64,000 bases of DNA from Blasia pusilla (GCA_050084515.1 CM114274.1:1674001-1738000), one strand, 5' to 3'. Shown: positions 22,047-32,058, numbered from the stretch's first letter. The notes: generated from the letters alone by a model not told the origin. Translations and numbers: made by a program.

Positions 22047-24380
22047 ATGGATAATCATGTGAAGCTCACTTGTGGCAGTCATCTAGCGGCCCTTCCTCAA
22101 TCAGAAATCGTTTGACCGCAAGCTCGTGAATCTTTCATACTAGTGGATGAAATTTTTCTCTCAATTCAATTTCTTCTCCAAATTGGAACCATCTTTGTGT
22201 CCAAGGATGTTAGGGTGGACGGTACGGAGGACATAATAGGTGAGACAATCCAGCTAGTGATTGCATACCGTAAAGTATGGAATCTCCTACCTCTAGCAAA
22301 TGGTCAATACAGAGTTTACGGCTTGCCTCTGAATTCCTATGTTTTCGAAGTAGACGGTCCAGAATTTCCTAGTGCACCGAGCTCTACTTTTGCCACTCCC
22401 AGCTCTGTAGATCCGGCATCGACTCCAACTTCATACGTTTGTAACAATATTGTACTTCCTCTAGACATTTTGGATGTCGTCAACCTCAGTGGATCTGTCG
22501 GACACCAACCGGGCCCTGTGTCCGCCTACTCGTTCCTCTCGCGAGAATCAGGAAATAGTTTGTTGTCGTCTCTGCCCTTTAAAATGTTCAAGCACATTCT
22601 TGTCGACGAGTTGCCGCCCATGTACGATGGTAATTGCATTTTTGAGTTGACTCCACTTGCTGATCCTGCTCAAAAGAAAGATGGAGGACGCTTGAAGGGT
22701 ATGGACAGAAAGTCTGATTGTCATCAATGGTGCAGACTTCAACGGACTAGTGCTTCAATTCCAGATGGTCCTTGGATTGTCTCCCGCCGCCAATGCATTG
22801 GAGCCTTGGAGTGTAGAAGTCTAGCATGCCCGTATCTAGAGCGCAACGGGCGCGTCAAGACGTCGCAATTCCCTCCCAAGAATGCAGAAACTCCATATGA
22901 GGTCGGTGCCACCATACCTCCGGGAGCCCATCGATGTCCTCATTGTCAGGCATCCCCTTTCTGCGTTGGAGCGTGTCCTGCATACATATTTTTCATTGTC
23001 CACAACTTGGATTCCACGTCTGAGTACACAAGGTTGGCAGTTCATGTTGGCTCCCACACTCATCCTGTGACCGATGCAATTCAGAGACACATCAAGGAGG
23101 ATGTGGCAAAGAAAGTGGTCGAGGTCTACAGAAACTCTCCGGGTTCAAAGCCCGGAGTGATCAAGCTCACAAAAGCATCACAAATTTGTGAACAATTGCT
23201 TGGAATCCCTGGACAGGCGGAGATCACATCTGTTGAGGAGAAACAACTATGGGAAAATCTCGCATTTCTCGCTGATCCGGAATGCTTCCGGAATTTGCTA
23301 CATCAAATACGGGTACTGAATGGAAAGACGACCGAAATGGATGCCATTGCCAGAATCAAAGCCAACTCCAAATTTCCATTCATTCAGAGATGGCAGTTCA
23401 TGGGCCAAGGAGGCGAAGGATTGAGGGCCTATGTCTTAAAAATGTCAACGACAGGTCCGTCGAGTGGCCTCGATCTTATAGATCGAATGAGGGAAGGGGA
23501 AGATCTTTACGGCAGCTGGGTAAGCTTTGATATTTGCCATAAAGTGGCCAAAACAAAAGGCCACCTTCGGAAATTTATGGGTTCATGGCGGACAATGCAC
23601 ATCCTGGGTGGATTGCTATCAAGGAAGTATTTTGGGGTGGGGAGGTTCAACCGGAGAGAGAAAGGTCGGATGCTTTCCATTAGCAACAGTCTGTGACCTG
23701 GTACACCAAATCTTGCATCAAGGAGAATAAGAGGACGGAGCATGCCACTCTAATCCAATGCTGCAAGGACAGCAATACCTTGAAACAGACCATGGAATGC
23801 CAAGAAGAAATTCATGGGTGGTGGAGGAAACATGCGATTGAGGGGAAGTACAAAGAGTTATCCTTTTGGCTGAGTTGGTGGATTGTACAAATGAGACAAT
23901 GGGGAAACTTCATGCGGGAGGTGAGTTCACGAATTTGTCTCACTGAAAATTGTTTGAAGAGTTGCAGCTAAAGTTGAGAAGCGTGGGCACTTTAGGGATT
24001 TCAAACCGAAGAAACCAAGCAACTTGTTGGATGCGACAGGTTTCTTGAGTGTTCAACCTGTGGCTTACCGACGGGTTTCCTAAATGTGCAACCAGTCGGA
24101 AACCGACGGGTTGCAAGTCGCATGGCGAAATTTACTTGCAACCCGTTGGAATCGGACGGGTTGACGGGTTGCCTGAGAGTGCAAAAATGGAGATCATCGC
24201 CACAAAAGATGTCCATAGTGGCAATGGAATAGGAAGGATGTTTTGGGTCAAGAACAACACCGTAAATTCAAGTGTCACAGGGGTGTATGTGGTGCACATC
24301 TATTGCTTTCCCACATGTTCATGTGATGACTTTGTCCAAAGAGAGACAAGTGGGAAAAGGTATTTCCCTTGTAAGCACAT
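22047..24380 (+). pseudogene. Mutator-like transposase, copy N1 (exon 1 and SWIM exon fragment)
   Basis: ATG at 22047 (MDNHVKLTCGSHLAALPQ); a TGA at 22110-22112 interrupts it and the long frame resumes from 22143. About 22715-23075 is a GCM/WRKY-like zinc finger: C and C in RRQCIGALECRS, then CPYLER, CPHC, and HVGSHTHPV. A helical domain follows (QICEQLLGIPGQ). The first DDE segment (HVYD) is deleted near 23545. The second survives as GFMADNAHPGWIAI in another frame, then SDAFHW. A donor CGGGAG|GTGAG is at 23920. Most of exon 2 is deleted, so the intron palindromes run directly into KMEIIATKDV. The SWIM finger CSCDDFVQRETSGKRYFPC stops at KHM where N2 inserted. The last residues are at 49031-49139. 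Inactive. Confidence 0.88.
24371..24380 (+). repeat. target-site duplication of N2, left copy
   Basis: GTAAGCACAT, identical to 49021-49030. It falls in the codons for the SWIM-finger CKHM of the N1 transposase. A 10-bp duplication fits the 9-11 bp range typical of Mutator-family insertions. Confidence 0.92.
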
Positions 24381-25200
24381 GGGGGCTGGTATTCTGGCAG
24401 GAGAGAGGAAGAGAGGAGAGTCTCTCTTAAAAAAAAATGGCCAAATCCGCCTCCTCTCTTCAAAACTTTTTGACATATTTGAAGTTTTTGTTTGCTTTCA
24501 AATTCATGAAATCTTTAGAAGAGAGTAGGTAGTGGTCCACATTCGGGCCTTAAGAAACCTCTTTTTTTCAGGGGGCGAGAAACAAGTAGACATCATATGA
24601 CCACTACAAACATTTTTCCATCACTCTCCATGTGAGCCTAAGTTTTTTCACATTGCCTGTCTCAGTCTACAGTAAGCTGTGCCCTGGGCTATTTTTTTTG
24701 GAGGACCATTGGCAAATAATGTGACCAGAAGTAGCAATCTCATCTCAATGAAAGGTTCAAATAAAGACCAACTTTGTGAAATGTGAACACAGGAGACGAT
24801 AATTAAACCAAAAGATTGTTAGCTGTCTGGAGTAAAGAGAAACTGATGTCCCTTTGATCAGATCCTAAATCTGATAAACCGAGATGCTACATCCCTCCCA
24901 ACCCGTTGGAATTTTATAGGTTCCAACTCTTGCAACCCTTCAGAATCAGCCCCCTTCACTTTTGGTCTACCAGGGAAAGAGTCTGACCACTCAAGCAGCC
25001 AACTCCGAATTTGGTCTACCAGGGGAAGAGTCCGACCACTCAAGCAGCCAACATGTCGGAATCCGACAGCTTGCCTGGAAATGGTTGAAAAGTTGCAGTG
25101 GTCAAAAAGTGAAAAGTTGCAACCCGTCGGAATCACACGGGTTGCAAAATAAACATTGTGAGTAGCTAGACGAAAACAATCCACAAGTCCAAAAAAAAAA
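24381..25200. repeat. left terminal region (A end) of N2
   Basis: The terminus GGGGGCTGG leads into a GA-rich tract and an A-run, then a stretch (ccaaatccgcctcctctctt) that is also present, inverted, near the right end of N3 (43650-43927). It is non-coding apart from short frames. A duplicated phrase (tctaccagg-gaaagagtc) occurs at 24964-25035. Confidence 0.85.
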
Positions 25201-25316
25201 TCACCAAACTCTTACAAACACCATTATCGGTTGAAAAAATCTCGTCCTTTATTACCTCCGAAGGAACCTCGGAAATGTACATTTGATCTAGTCTATGATT
25301 TCTTGTGCCTCGTCAT

Positions 25317-25610
25317 CTACAAATTTACTCCTAACTCTCCTAGGTTCCTGTACAAAAGGAATGTCTTGGGATACAAATGGCTCCTCTGACCGATTGTAGA
25401 CGGGGATCGAAAATGTTGGCGAATTCGAGAGCCTTGGCCCCCCCCCCTAGGTACACCATAACGTTCCCATGTAACTTGATTTGAGTCCCACCGCCTTCCT
25501 CGGTAGTAAATCTTGTACGCTCTGCAATGTGACACCCATCCAGTATCAATATGTGCTCCTTCCTTGGAAATACCATGATAGCAATCCCACAGGTAGTAGG
25601 AATCCAACAC
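25317..25610 (-). CDS. 3' ORF of the methyltransferase-like unit, N2 copy (unknown function)
   Basis: The protein has two frames joined across a run of Gs near 25440. One reads MLDSYYLWDCYHGIS; the other reads HILILDGCHIAERTRFTTEE, then GGGTQIKLHG and VMVYLGGG. The N3 copy (42588-42898) agrees over the same stretch, so it was once coding. It lies on the same strand, downstream of the exon that ends QELSDDDE. It may be a further exon of that gene or a separate small gene. No family recognised. It is followed by an AT-rich tail that also occurs after the preceding exon, so the 3' part of the unit may have duplicated. Confidence 0.5.
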   Translation of the reverse strand: MLDSYYLWDCYHGISKEGAHIDTGWVSHCRAYKIYYRGRRWDSNQVTWERYGVPRGGGQGSRIRQHFRSPSTIGQRSHLYPKTFLLYRNLGELGVNL

Positions 25611-26065
25611 GTCTGAGAGAAGAGAAGAAGCCTACGCCTTGTCTGACGATACTAGGGGAAGGTGCCAAAGTGAAGAAGCCCGCCAAAATGCCTCTTAAGT
25701 TGGACCAACAGGGAAAGAGTCCGATCACTCACGCAGCCAACCTGTTGGAATCCGACAGGTTGCCTGGAAGTGGTTAAAAAGGTGCAGTGGTCAAAAAGTG
25801 AAAAGTTGCAAGCCATGGAAATCTGACGGGTTGCAAAATAGAAGTCCTCGTAGTACATAAATAATCACATTTGAAAAGACATAAAAGATATTTAGCAAAC
25901 TTTTAGAAACACCACCATCATTCGAAAAAATCTTGTCCTTTATTACATCCGAAAGAAGCTCAGAACTATACATTTCATCTATTCTATGAATTCTTTTGCC
26001 CTCGTCATCAAATAAATCCCTACTCCAAACGTTGCAATCAAGCTGTGTCCTTGAGTTCTTTGAAC

Positions 26066-26578
26066 TCACTCGTCATCATCCGAGAGCTCTTGCAAAATTA
26101 CTTTTGGCCTTGCCCTCCCGATTTTGGGAATTGTGGGAAGTGACAATGGTGTCACTACCAATGGTGGGTCTGGAACTGGAGCTCTCGGCTTGGGAGGAGA
26201 GTTGTACCCCCCAACTAGCCTATCGTAATCTGCCTTTGCCTCCTTGCAAAGGTCAAATAGTTGTTGTCTTCCCTCAAGGCAGAGAATGTTCCTGCCACTA
26301 TGCCAGGCGCCTTTGATACTTGCCCTTGAAAGGCCTTCTAAGTCGAACACCAAGTCACCCGGCCTTGAGCATACCTCGATGATCGTTTGCATCAAGGTTG
26401 GCGACTTTTCTCTTCCTCCAAGTAGTGGGGTACCGTCTTGCATGAAAATTCCCGGGGGAGGATTGTATAAACTATCTAAGATGTACCCATCGGAGCATGG
26501 ATCCACAGTATCTAGGATCTTAAACACCTGGAAGTTGTGCTCGAGCCGAACGAAGCAGTAAACATAGGAGTGATCCAT
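26066..26578 (-). pseudogene. N2 gene exon 4: methyltransferase motifs X and I
   Basis: Reads MDHSYVYCFVRLEHNFQVF, then PTLMQTIIEVC, PGDLVFDLEGLSRASIKGAW and GRNILCLEGRQQLFDLCKEA. The series matches the end of beta-class (N4-cytosine/N6-adenine) DNA methyltransferases, in which KP..LL..LI..C..PGD.V.D.F.G.GS precedes ...GR..iG.E. This part binds S-adenosylmethionine. The FxGxG core is altered (DLEGLSRA), so binding may be weak or lost. A proline-rich linker and an acidic end QELSDDDE follow. The acceptor is altered (ttac ag instead of N3's tttag|AG). TGAGTT at the stop could also be a donor. Confidence 0.75.
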
Positions 26579-26896
26579 CTGTAAAGAAGCACGTTGGAAA
26601 CAATGTCAGCAACTTGGCCACTGATCTACTCTCAGTATGGTGACATAATGTGCAACACGTCCCCAAAGAACTTCGCTTAACCCTAGAGAACTTCTTTATA
26701 ATACTAACATTGGAGCAACCTATCGGAGTCCGACGGGTTGTTTTTGTCCATGAGCAACCCGTCGGAAGGCGACAGGTTGCTGGCTTAGAGCAGCCCATGC
26801 TTGGCTGAGAGCAACCCGTCGCCTTCCGATGGGTTTCTCATAGACAAAAACAATCCGTCAGAGAAATACAATCTGGAGACAGGAATAGAGCCTTTC
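26579..26896 (-). repeat. intron 3 of the N2 gene with palindromes
   Basis: Contains the half-site in several orientations at about 26717-26745, 26754-26780 and 26811-26837 (gagcaacccgtcgg..., gcgacaggttgc). The same set occurs in the N3 intron 41020-41592. Confidence 0.8.
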
Positions 26897-28936
26897 CCGA
26901 ATTTGACTCATCGCGGATCGGAGTGGGTACTCGTTCTTGATGATCCACGATTGCGCCGTCCTCCACTTCAATGACCTCTTGACGCACTGGAGGTTGAAAA
27001 TCTCGTCCTCGCTCCCTCGAGTCAACTAAGAAACAGCCCCTGTCACTAAGATAAGTGTCTGCAAAGGAAAACAGGAGCGCAATCTGGTCATAAGAAAGGG
27101 GGATATTCCAGTCTGGGACCGCGTCGGACGGATTCTCGTCCCACAAGCGCAACCCCGAGGGCAAATCAACAACCAAGAGATCCACCGCCACCTCTTCAAC
27201 CACCCCATGGACCGTCTAGGGAGCATGCTCATTTCGTTGAAGCTTTCGTCCCAACGTTGTCAATTTGTTGATGGCCGGTGTTGACGCTTGGGAGCTGAAA
27301 CTTTTCAGCTCATCCAGTAGATTCGTGAAGTGAAGGATGACGCTTGTCCGGGTCGTTGTTTCTCTATGTCTTCCCAAGGATGATGGACTGTATTCCACAT
27401 CCAGGTCTGCTCCTTGGGACAACCCTGGCGCCTCTCGCTTCTGCTTCTCCCGAGTCTGCGGTCGGCTTGTTGGGGTCTCTATGACCTCAGACTCTGGTGG
27501 GGTTTTTTTGCGGAGGACCTGGTCCGACCCTCTCTCCCCGCTTGCCCGGACAATTCCGGCTCTCTCCTTGAATCTTCAGCCTCTCTTTGGGAAGACTCGG
27601 CCTCGGAATTCTTCGATCCCCTTGCCTTGCCTTTGAGACCCGTTGTAGATTTGTCTTTGGCTGTGTGGACCTTGGACGCCAACTCCGCTCTCTTGAGGGC
27701 TTGGTCTTCCGCATCTCCTTCGAAAAAGTCTTCAGGCTGCACAAAATTGGGGATGTAGTCCCTACCTGTGGCCACTGCATCATAAAGCAGGCGTAGATCT
27801 TTCTCGGTTATGTCCTCAGGGTCCTTGAAGTCCAGCCAAATCGGGCAATTCTCCACCTCCCAATCGGACATGCTTTGAGCCATCTTCGTGTCGTACATGG
27901 AAAATGTCTCTCCATCAGGCGGAGAAGCCCATAATTTGCAGGCTGTCGGTATTTTTTGCCATGTACCTGCATTCTTACAATGGACGAGGTACCTGAACAC
28001 CATGTGTTGGGCAGCTCTTAGTCGAGATGCATCGGCCGCCTGCTCCGGAAGATCTCGCTTCTTCTTTGCAAAATCCCTTTTTTCGCCTCGATTTCTTTGT
28101 CAAGGTTTGCCTGAGGGAGGATGCAATCCTTGAACATCGTCCTGAAACCTGGGTTCTTTATGGGCTTGTCTCGGATGTCATCGAGCCAAAGTTCAAAATC
28201 ATCAGCACTCTCCAGGTTTGCTTCCTCCAGAAGTGGCTCTATTTTTTTAGCTCCGCTTGGAGACCGTCGAGTATGGACTTCCCGAGAAGCCGCAACGCAT
28301 CCTAGAATGACCATTCGCGGAGCCAGTGAGAGATCATTGGATCAGAGACACTCGGAGGATGGTGTTCCGCCCTCTTTTGGGCCTCTGTGCCCTCGAGACT
28401 GATTTTCTTCAGTCGTATTATCCTAAATTCGCTTATTCCAGACAAGGCAAATCGATGCACGCGATCGAGAGACACTTTCTCCCCAATCCGACCTTGCAGA
28501 TCTTCATTCCTTTTCCGCTGGCGCTTGATTACCGCCTTCAGATCCTTGTAGAAATCAGGACCAAGCTTGGGGTTGAGAATGGCGATGTAGCGCTGCATCT
28601 TGCTTGCCGTGTACTTCGTAGCTGCAGATACTACAACTTGGATGAATTTTGCACGCTCAGGCTCAGATACTTTCTCCCTCCGCTCGAGCTCCAATGCAAC
28701 GCTCTTCTTGGCGGCATGTATCTTCGACCAACAAAGGATTGTCACGGCTGCATCTTGGGAAATAAATTTATTTGCCCAAGTCTTCTTTTTGATTTTTGCA
28801 CCCTTTTCCAACATCTCATTTACAAGGGCGTCGCCCAAGAACCCCTTGTACTCTGACGGGTGCGTCGTTAGCACTTTCTTCACCCGATCGCAATCCTGGA
28901 TCCAGTGGTGGGTGACATTCCCCTCCGATACAATCT
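26897..28936 (-). pseudogene. N2 gene exon 3: helical region and methyltransferase motif IV
   Basis: The first part (28936-28302) reads NVTHHWIQDCDRVKKVL, WANKFISQDAAVTIL and KMQRYIAILNPKLG. A stop at SHWLREWSF* and others follow. The middle reads ELWLDDIRDKP and MVFRYLVHCKNAGTW. A low-complexity Ser/Glu/Lys linker comes next. The end reads VDLLVVDLPSGLRLW, LSYDQIALLFSFADTYLSD and GCFLV. This last block matches motif IV of beta-class methyltransferases (VDLV..DPPYG ... L..GG..), with DLPS in place of DPPY, so catalysis is doubtful. The donor is mutated (GGGAAAGG against N3's CAG|GTAAGG). At least two stops and a frame change are present. Confidence 0.72.
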
Positions 28937-29629
28937 TGCACATCCAAACTCAATATAAGAAATTTTGCAAGGTACATGGGTTCTTGCAACCCGTCGGACT
29001 CCGAGAGGTCGTCACAGCTCATGGTCGGATTGTAGCAATGAGCTAAATTTTGCAACCCATCGGAGTCCGACAGATTGCATTCAGATTTGTTATTTCCTGG
29101 TTTCAACCCATCAAAGTCCGATGGGTTGTCAGATATTCGTATTTACATAATGGTTACCGCAAAAAAATTGAACATATCAACCCGTCCGACAGGTTGCGCA
29201 ATTTCAATGAAAGCTGTAATTTGACGCCAAAAATGTAGCTCCCAACTTTTGAATGCAACCTGTCGGACTCCGACGAGTTGCTTTCGGCCAAAAACATCCA
29301 ATAACATCCAAAAATAGCTTCGAGTCAAGCAACCCATCGGACTCCAACGAGTTGCTTTCTTCAAAAAACATCCAAAAAATGCGGCGAGTCGAGCAACTCG
29401 TTGGACTCCGACGAGTTGCTTTCTTCAAAATACATCCAAAGAATGCGGCCAGTCGAGCAACTTGTCGGACACCGACGAGTTGCTTTGGGCCAAAAACATC
29501 ATAAACCTATGGTCAGTCGAACAACTCGTTGGAGTCTGACGAGTTGCTTTCGGCCAAAAACATCCCAAGAACAGTGGCGATTCAAACAACTTGTCGAAGT
29601 CCGATGGTTTGCAGCAAGAAGAAACTTAC
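28937..29629 (-). repeat. intron 2 of the N2 gene, packed with palindromes
   Basis: About ten copies at 50-70 bp spacing, for example 28984-29010, 29053-29079, 29258-29282, 29329-29356, 29395-29421, 29457-29483, 29519-29546 and 29585-29612. Most arms read GCAACTCGTCGGA or a one-base variant. Between them is a recurring phrase cggccaaaaacatcc(a/c)a. Donor GTAAGT at 29629. The equivalent N3 intron is 38325-39050. Confidence 0.88.
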
Positions 29630-30102
29630 GTGTTCATGGCATGCATGGCCATCTCCACCGTCGCCATGTGATGAGGGTATGGATGTAGCACCACTGCCTT
29701 CACGAAAAAATGTGCCTCCAATGAGTTTGGGCGCTCCTCTGCAAACTTTGTCCACGCTATGAACCTGTGATTTCCATCCCAGATGAAGAAATACAGGTTC
29801 CTCATCCAGCTGAATTCCGTCCCCTCTATCGCCCTTCTGAATTCCTGATCTCTCATCCTCCAGAATGTGTCGAGCGATTCCAAGTCCTCCTCCGTAACCA
29901 GCGCTTGGGTTCCATGGTCATCGTAAGGCTGAACATAGAACAGAGGGAAGCTGTCGACATAGGATGTTGTCTCCGCCGATTGTTTGAGCTTCGCAATATC
30001 CTCATCAGACTGAATTTCGCGGACGTACTCCATTGTCCGCAATCGGCAGGGTGGAATTCTCGGGGCGTTGTGGCCCTCCATCAGTGCCATCTGCTTTACC
30101 AC
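29630..30102 (-). pseudogene. N2 gene exon 2: ParB/sulfiredoxin-like domain
   Basis: Open throughout. Reads VVKQMALMEGHNAPRIP, then MEYVREIQSDEDIAKLKQS, VTEEDLESLDTFWRM, LYFFIWDGNHRFIAWTKFAE and FFVKAVVLHP. The sequence REIQSDEDIAKLKQS followed by a strand and DGNHRFxA fits the ParB N-terminal fold, whose family signature is GxHR(h)xA. ParB-type domains bind or cut DNA or nucleotide and in phages are often joined to DNA methyltransferases, as here. Phase 2 donor AACAC|GTAAGT and acceptor GTGACAG|GTGG match N3 exactly. It is classed as broken only because flanking exons carry stops. Confidence 0.78.
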
Positions 30103-30200
30103 CTGTCACAACGGGGACAAGATCAATAAGCTACACTGAATTGCCAATGAATTGCAACATGGGCCTTCACATAATTTGAAAAACACAGATCCTCTCTTAC

Positions 30201-30830
30201 CCGCTCGAAGATTGGGTCAATGTCTTGGCCAACCAATTGCTTTGGGATGGCAGTCGGCAAGTCCACTAGAAACTCGTCGATCCGATAGAGGTCGATTTCT
30301 TCCATCGGGCTTAGAGACAATGATGACGGCTCTCCTGCTTCTTTAGCGATGTCCACCATCTCCACGTTGGCGGTCCTCATGACCTCATCGTCCGTCACTT
30401 GAACTTCGGCCGTTTCCGCTATATTGATTGTGTCCCCGGACTTCATCGGGGACATTTCGTGCATCTCAACACTTTTGGTTGGACGGGCAGGGCTTTCTTC
30501 AATGGCTATTGCTTTTTCCCTCCAAGCTTTAGCCAATTATGCTCTCCTCACCGACGCGTCCAGACGCTTCTTTTCTCGCTTTTTGTCGGCGACCCTTTTC
30601 TTCAAGGCCTACGACGCCTCAGCCTCTGCGTTCTGTTTATCAAGCGCCTCCTCTACACATTTTGCAAGAAGCTCCTGCTTATGCATCTCCGCTTCCCTTT
30701 CCCGCTCCTCGATTTCTTGCTGCCTTATCTTATTGGCCGAACGAGGCCCTGGAGATGGTGACGCAGGAGTCCTCATGGACTTGGGAGTGAAGCTCCTAGC
30801 CTTGTTTGCTTGAGATTTTTTCCTCGTCAT
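30201..30830 (-). pseudogene. N2 gene exon 1: basic/acidic N-terminal region
   Basis: ATG at 30830 gives MTRKKSQANKARSFTPKSMR, then a charged helix (IEEREREAEMHKQELLAK), a TAG (EAS*), LKKRVADKKREKKRLDASVRR, a TAA, LAKAWREKAIAIEES, and an acidic part ending DPIFER. The donor CGG|GTAAGAG is intact. The basic start could bind DNA or direct nuclear entry, and the middle is likely coiled coil. Two in-frame stops inactivate the copy. The N3 counterpart begins at 37105. Confidence 0.7.
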
Positions 30831-30917
30831 TTTTCCCGGAAATGCCTCCACCTATGTGCACGATGAATCGCTTGATGAGTCACCTTGGTGATGTTCAGAT
30901 TAGTCGCCTGGATGGGT

Positions 30918-31045
30918 AGCTCGAATTGTCTCGCGATCGTTCGCTCGGATCGTCCCGTGATCGTTCACTTGAATCTTCTTGCAATCGTTTGCTCGTATCG
31001 TCTCGCGATCGTTCGCTCGAATCGTCTCGCGATGAGTCGCGTGTA
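30918..31045. repeat. 24-bp minisatellite in the 5' leader of the N2 gene
   Basis: About five imperfect copies of a unit like tcgctcgaatcgtctcgcgatcgt lie between the TATA box (31146-31154) and the ATG (30830). Each unit contains cgcgatcg, itself self-complementary. Confidence 0.85.
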
Positions 31046-31051
31046 AAGTAT

Positions 31052-31086
31052 CTGCTGACCAGATACCCTTGGTATCTGGTCAGCAG
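31052..31086. promoter_or_regulatory. perfect 16-bp hairpin in the 5' leader of the N2 gene
   Basis: ctgctgaccagatacc (31052-31067) pairs with 31071-31086 across a 3-nt loop. It lies in the expected untranslated leader, about 60 nt after the TATA box. N3 keeps only a degenerate trace (gctgatcagatac near 36881). Confidence 0.8.
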
Positions 31087-31145
31087 CTACGTGGGAGAGC
31101 AATTGAGATCACGAAATGAAAAACCGGAAATGAGCGATTTCTCCC

Positions 31146-31154
31146 CTATTTATA
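31146..31154 (-). promoter_or_regulatory. TATA box of the N2 methyltransferase-like gene
   Basis: tataaatag on the minus strand, preceded by gaaaag, about 316 bp before the ATG at 30830. An identical motif is at 36809-36817 in N3. Confidence 0.72.
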
Positions 31155-31646
31155 CTTTTCGAGCAGTTGGGCTGACCGTTGGGTCGCATCGTCCTTCCGA
31201 CGGCGACGTGCCGGCCGTTAGGGAAGTCAAGACGTGAAAAACACCAATCCGACGGCTTTGACGGGTTGCACGCTTCTCGGGGGTTCAAGGCATCCGTCCT
31301 CGTGGCAACCCGTCGGAGTCCGACAGATTGCGCGCCTCCTCCGTCTTGGGACGAGAACGCGAGGTGCCCAAGCAATCCGCCGGAGACCGACAGGCTGCGT
31401 GCCTCCACCGTCTTCGGACAAGAACGCGAGGTACCCGCGCAACCTGTCGGAGATTGTTGGGTTGCACGCTTCCCTCGTCAAGGGATAACAACGTGAGCTT
31501 CCCGTGCAACTCGTCGAAGGCCGACAGGTTGCACGCTTACTTCATGTAAGCAAAATAAGGCGAGGCCCTTGCGCAACCCTTCTGAGGTCGACGGGTTGCA
31601 CACCTCGGAAACAGACGGTTTGCACGCTTCCTTAATGTAAGTGTTA
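31155..31646. repeat. palindrome cluster, left half of the N2 divergent promoter
   Basis: Half-sites occur at about 31255-31275, 31307-31333, 31373-31399, 31437-31465, 31505-31532, 31574-31600 and 31610-31625, alternating with cttgggacgagaacgcgaggt-like phrases. N3 is inserted in this cluster; the right half continues at 43937. Confidence 0.85.
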
Positions 31647-31655
31647 CACCGTGAG
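31647..31655 (+). repeat. target-site duplication of N3, left copy
   Basis: CACCGTGAG, identical to 43928-43936 at the other end of N3. Nine bp is the classical Mutator target duplication. Confidence 0.92.
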
Positions 31656-32058
31656 GAGGTGCGGTAAGAGGAGAGGAAGAGAGGAAGAGAGGAAAGAGGA
31701 GAGAGGAAACTACCTTCAACCAAAATAGATACTTTTTTTTTAAGAGAGTTTCCGTTGGGTTGAAGAGAGGAAAATTTTTGTTTGAATTTTTTTGCAGTTT
31801 TTTGTTCATATATTAAGCAGTCCCACAATTTTTTTTTCCTCTTCCATATTTTGGCAACCCCTCTGAGTCCGACGAGTTGCAAGTTGCACAAAATTTAGAA
31901 AACTGAAAAATTAGTGGAATCATAAGTGTGGAACCAATCACTTTTTCCATCCAAGGTCTAGAAAAAATCTATCATTTGCCCAGGGCTGAATAGAGTTCAA
32001 GCTCAAAGTGAAGGTTGAGGAAAAATAAAAGTACAATCTAAAACCTCATTTTGCATCC
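31656..32058. repeat. B-end terminal region of N3
   Basis: The terminus GAGGTGCGGTAAGAGG leads into GA-rich sequence, a T-run, gagagtttccgttgggttgaa, one palindrome (31853-31880) and the 3' flank of the transposase. The same stretch is at 48614-49020 (N2), 49140-49549 (N1) and 61917-62302 (N4), so this end is well conserved. Confidence 0.9.

Larger units (their letters stand above)
21115..24380 (+). mobile_element. Mutator-like element N1, left part (truncated and interrupted)
   Basis: This is the outermost of three nested copies. It retains the palindrome-rich promoter region (21115-21970) and the transposase to the SWIM exon, where N2 is inserted after 24380. The rest of N1 resumes at 49031 and ends at 49549 (terminus CCGCACCTC, the reverse of GAGGTGCGG). 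The methyltransferase-like half that full copies carry is missing on the left; homology to N2/N3 stops near 21115. Confidence 0.85.

Noticed and set aside
22143-23696. Intact transposase of 517 residues
   Set aside because: The frame lacks the true N-terminus (a stop intervenes), the first DDE block is deleted, and the last part reads the wrong frame.
26066-30830. Bacterial or phage contamination because of ParB and methyltransferase domains
   Set aside because: The gene has GT-AG introns with matching phases in two copies, a TATA box and transposon ends with target duplications.
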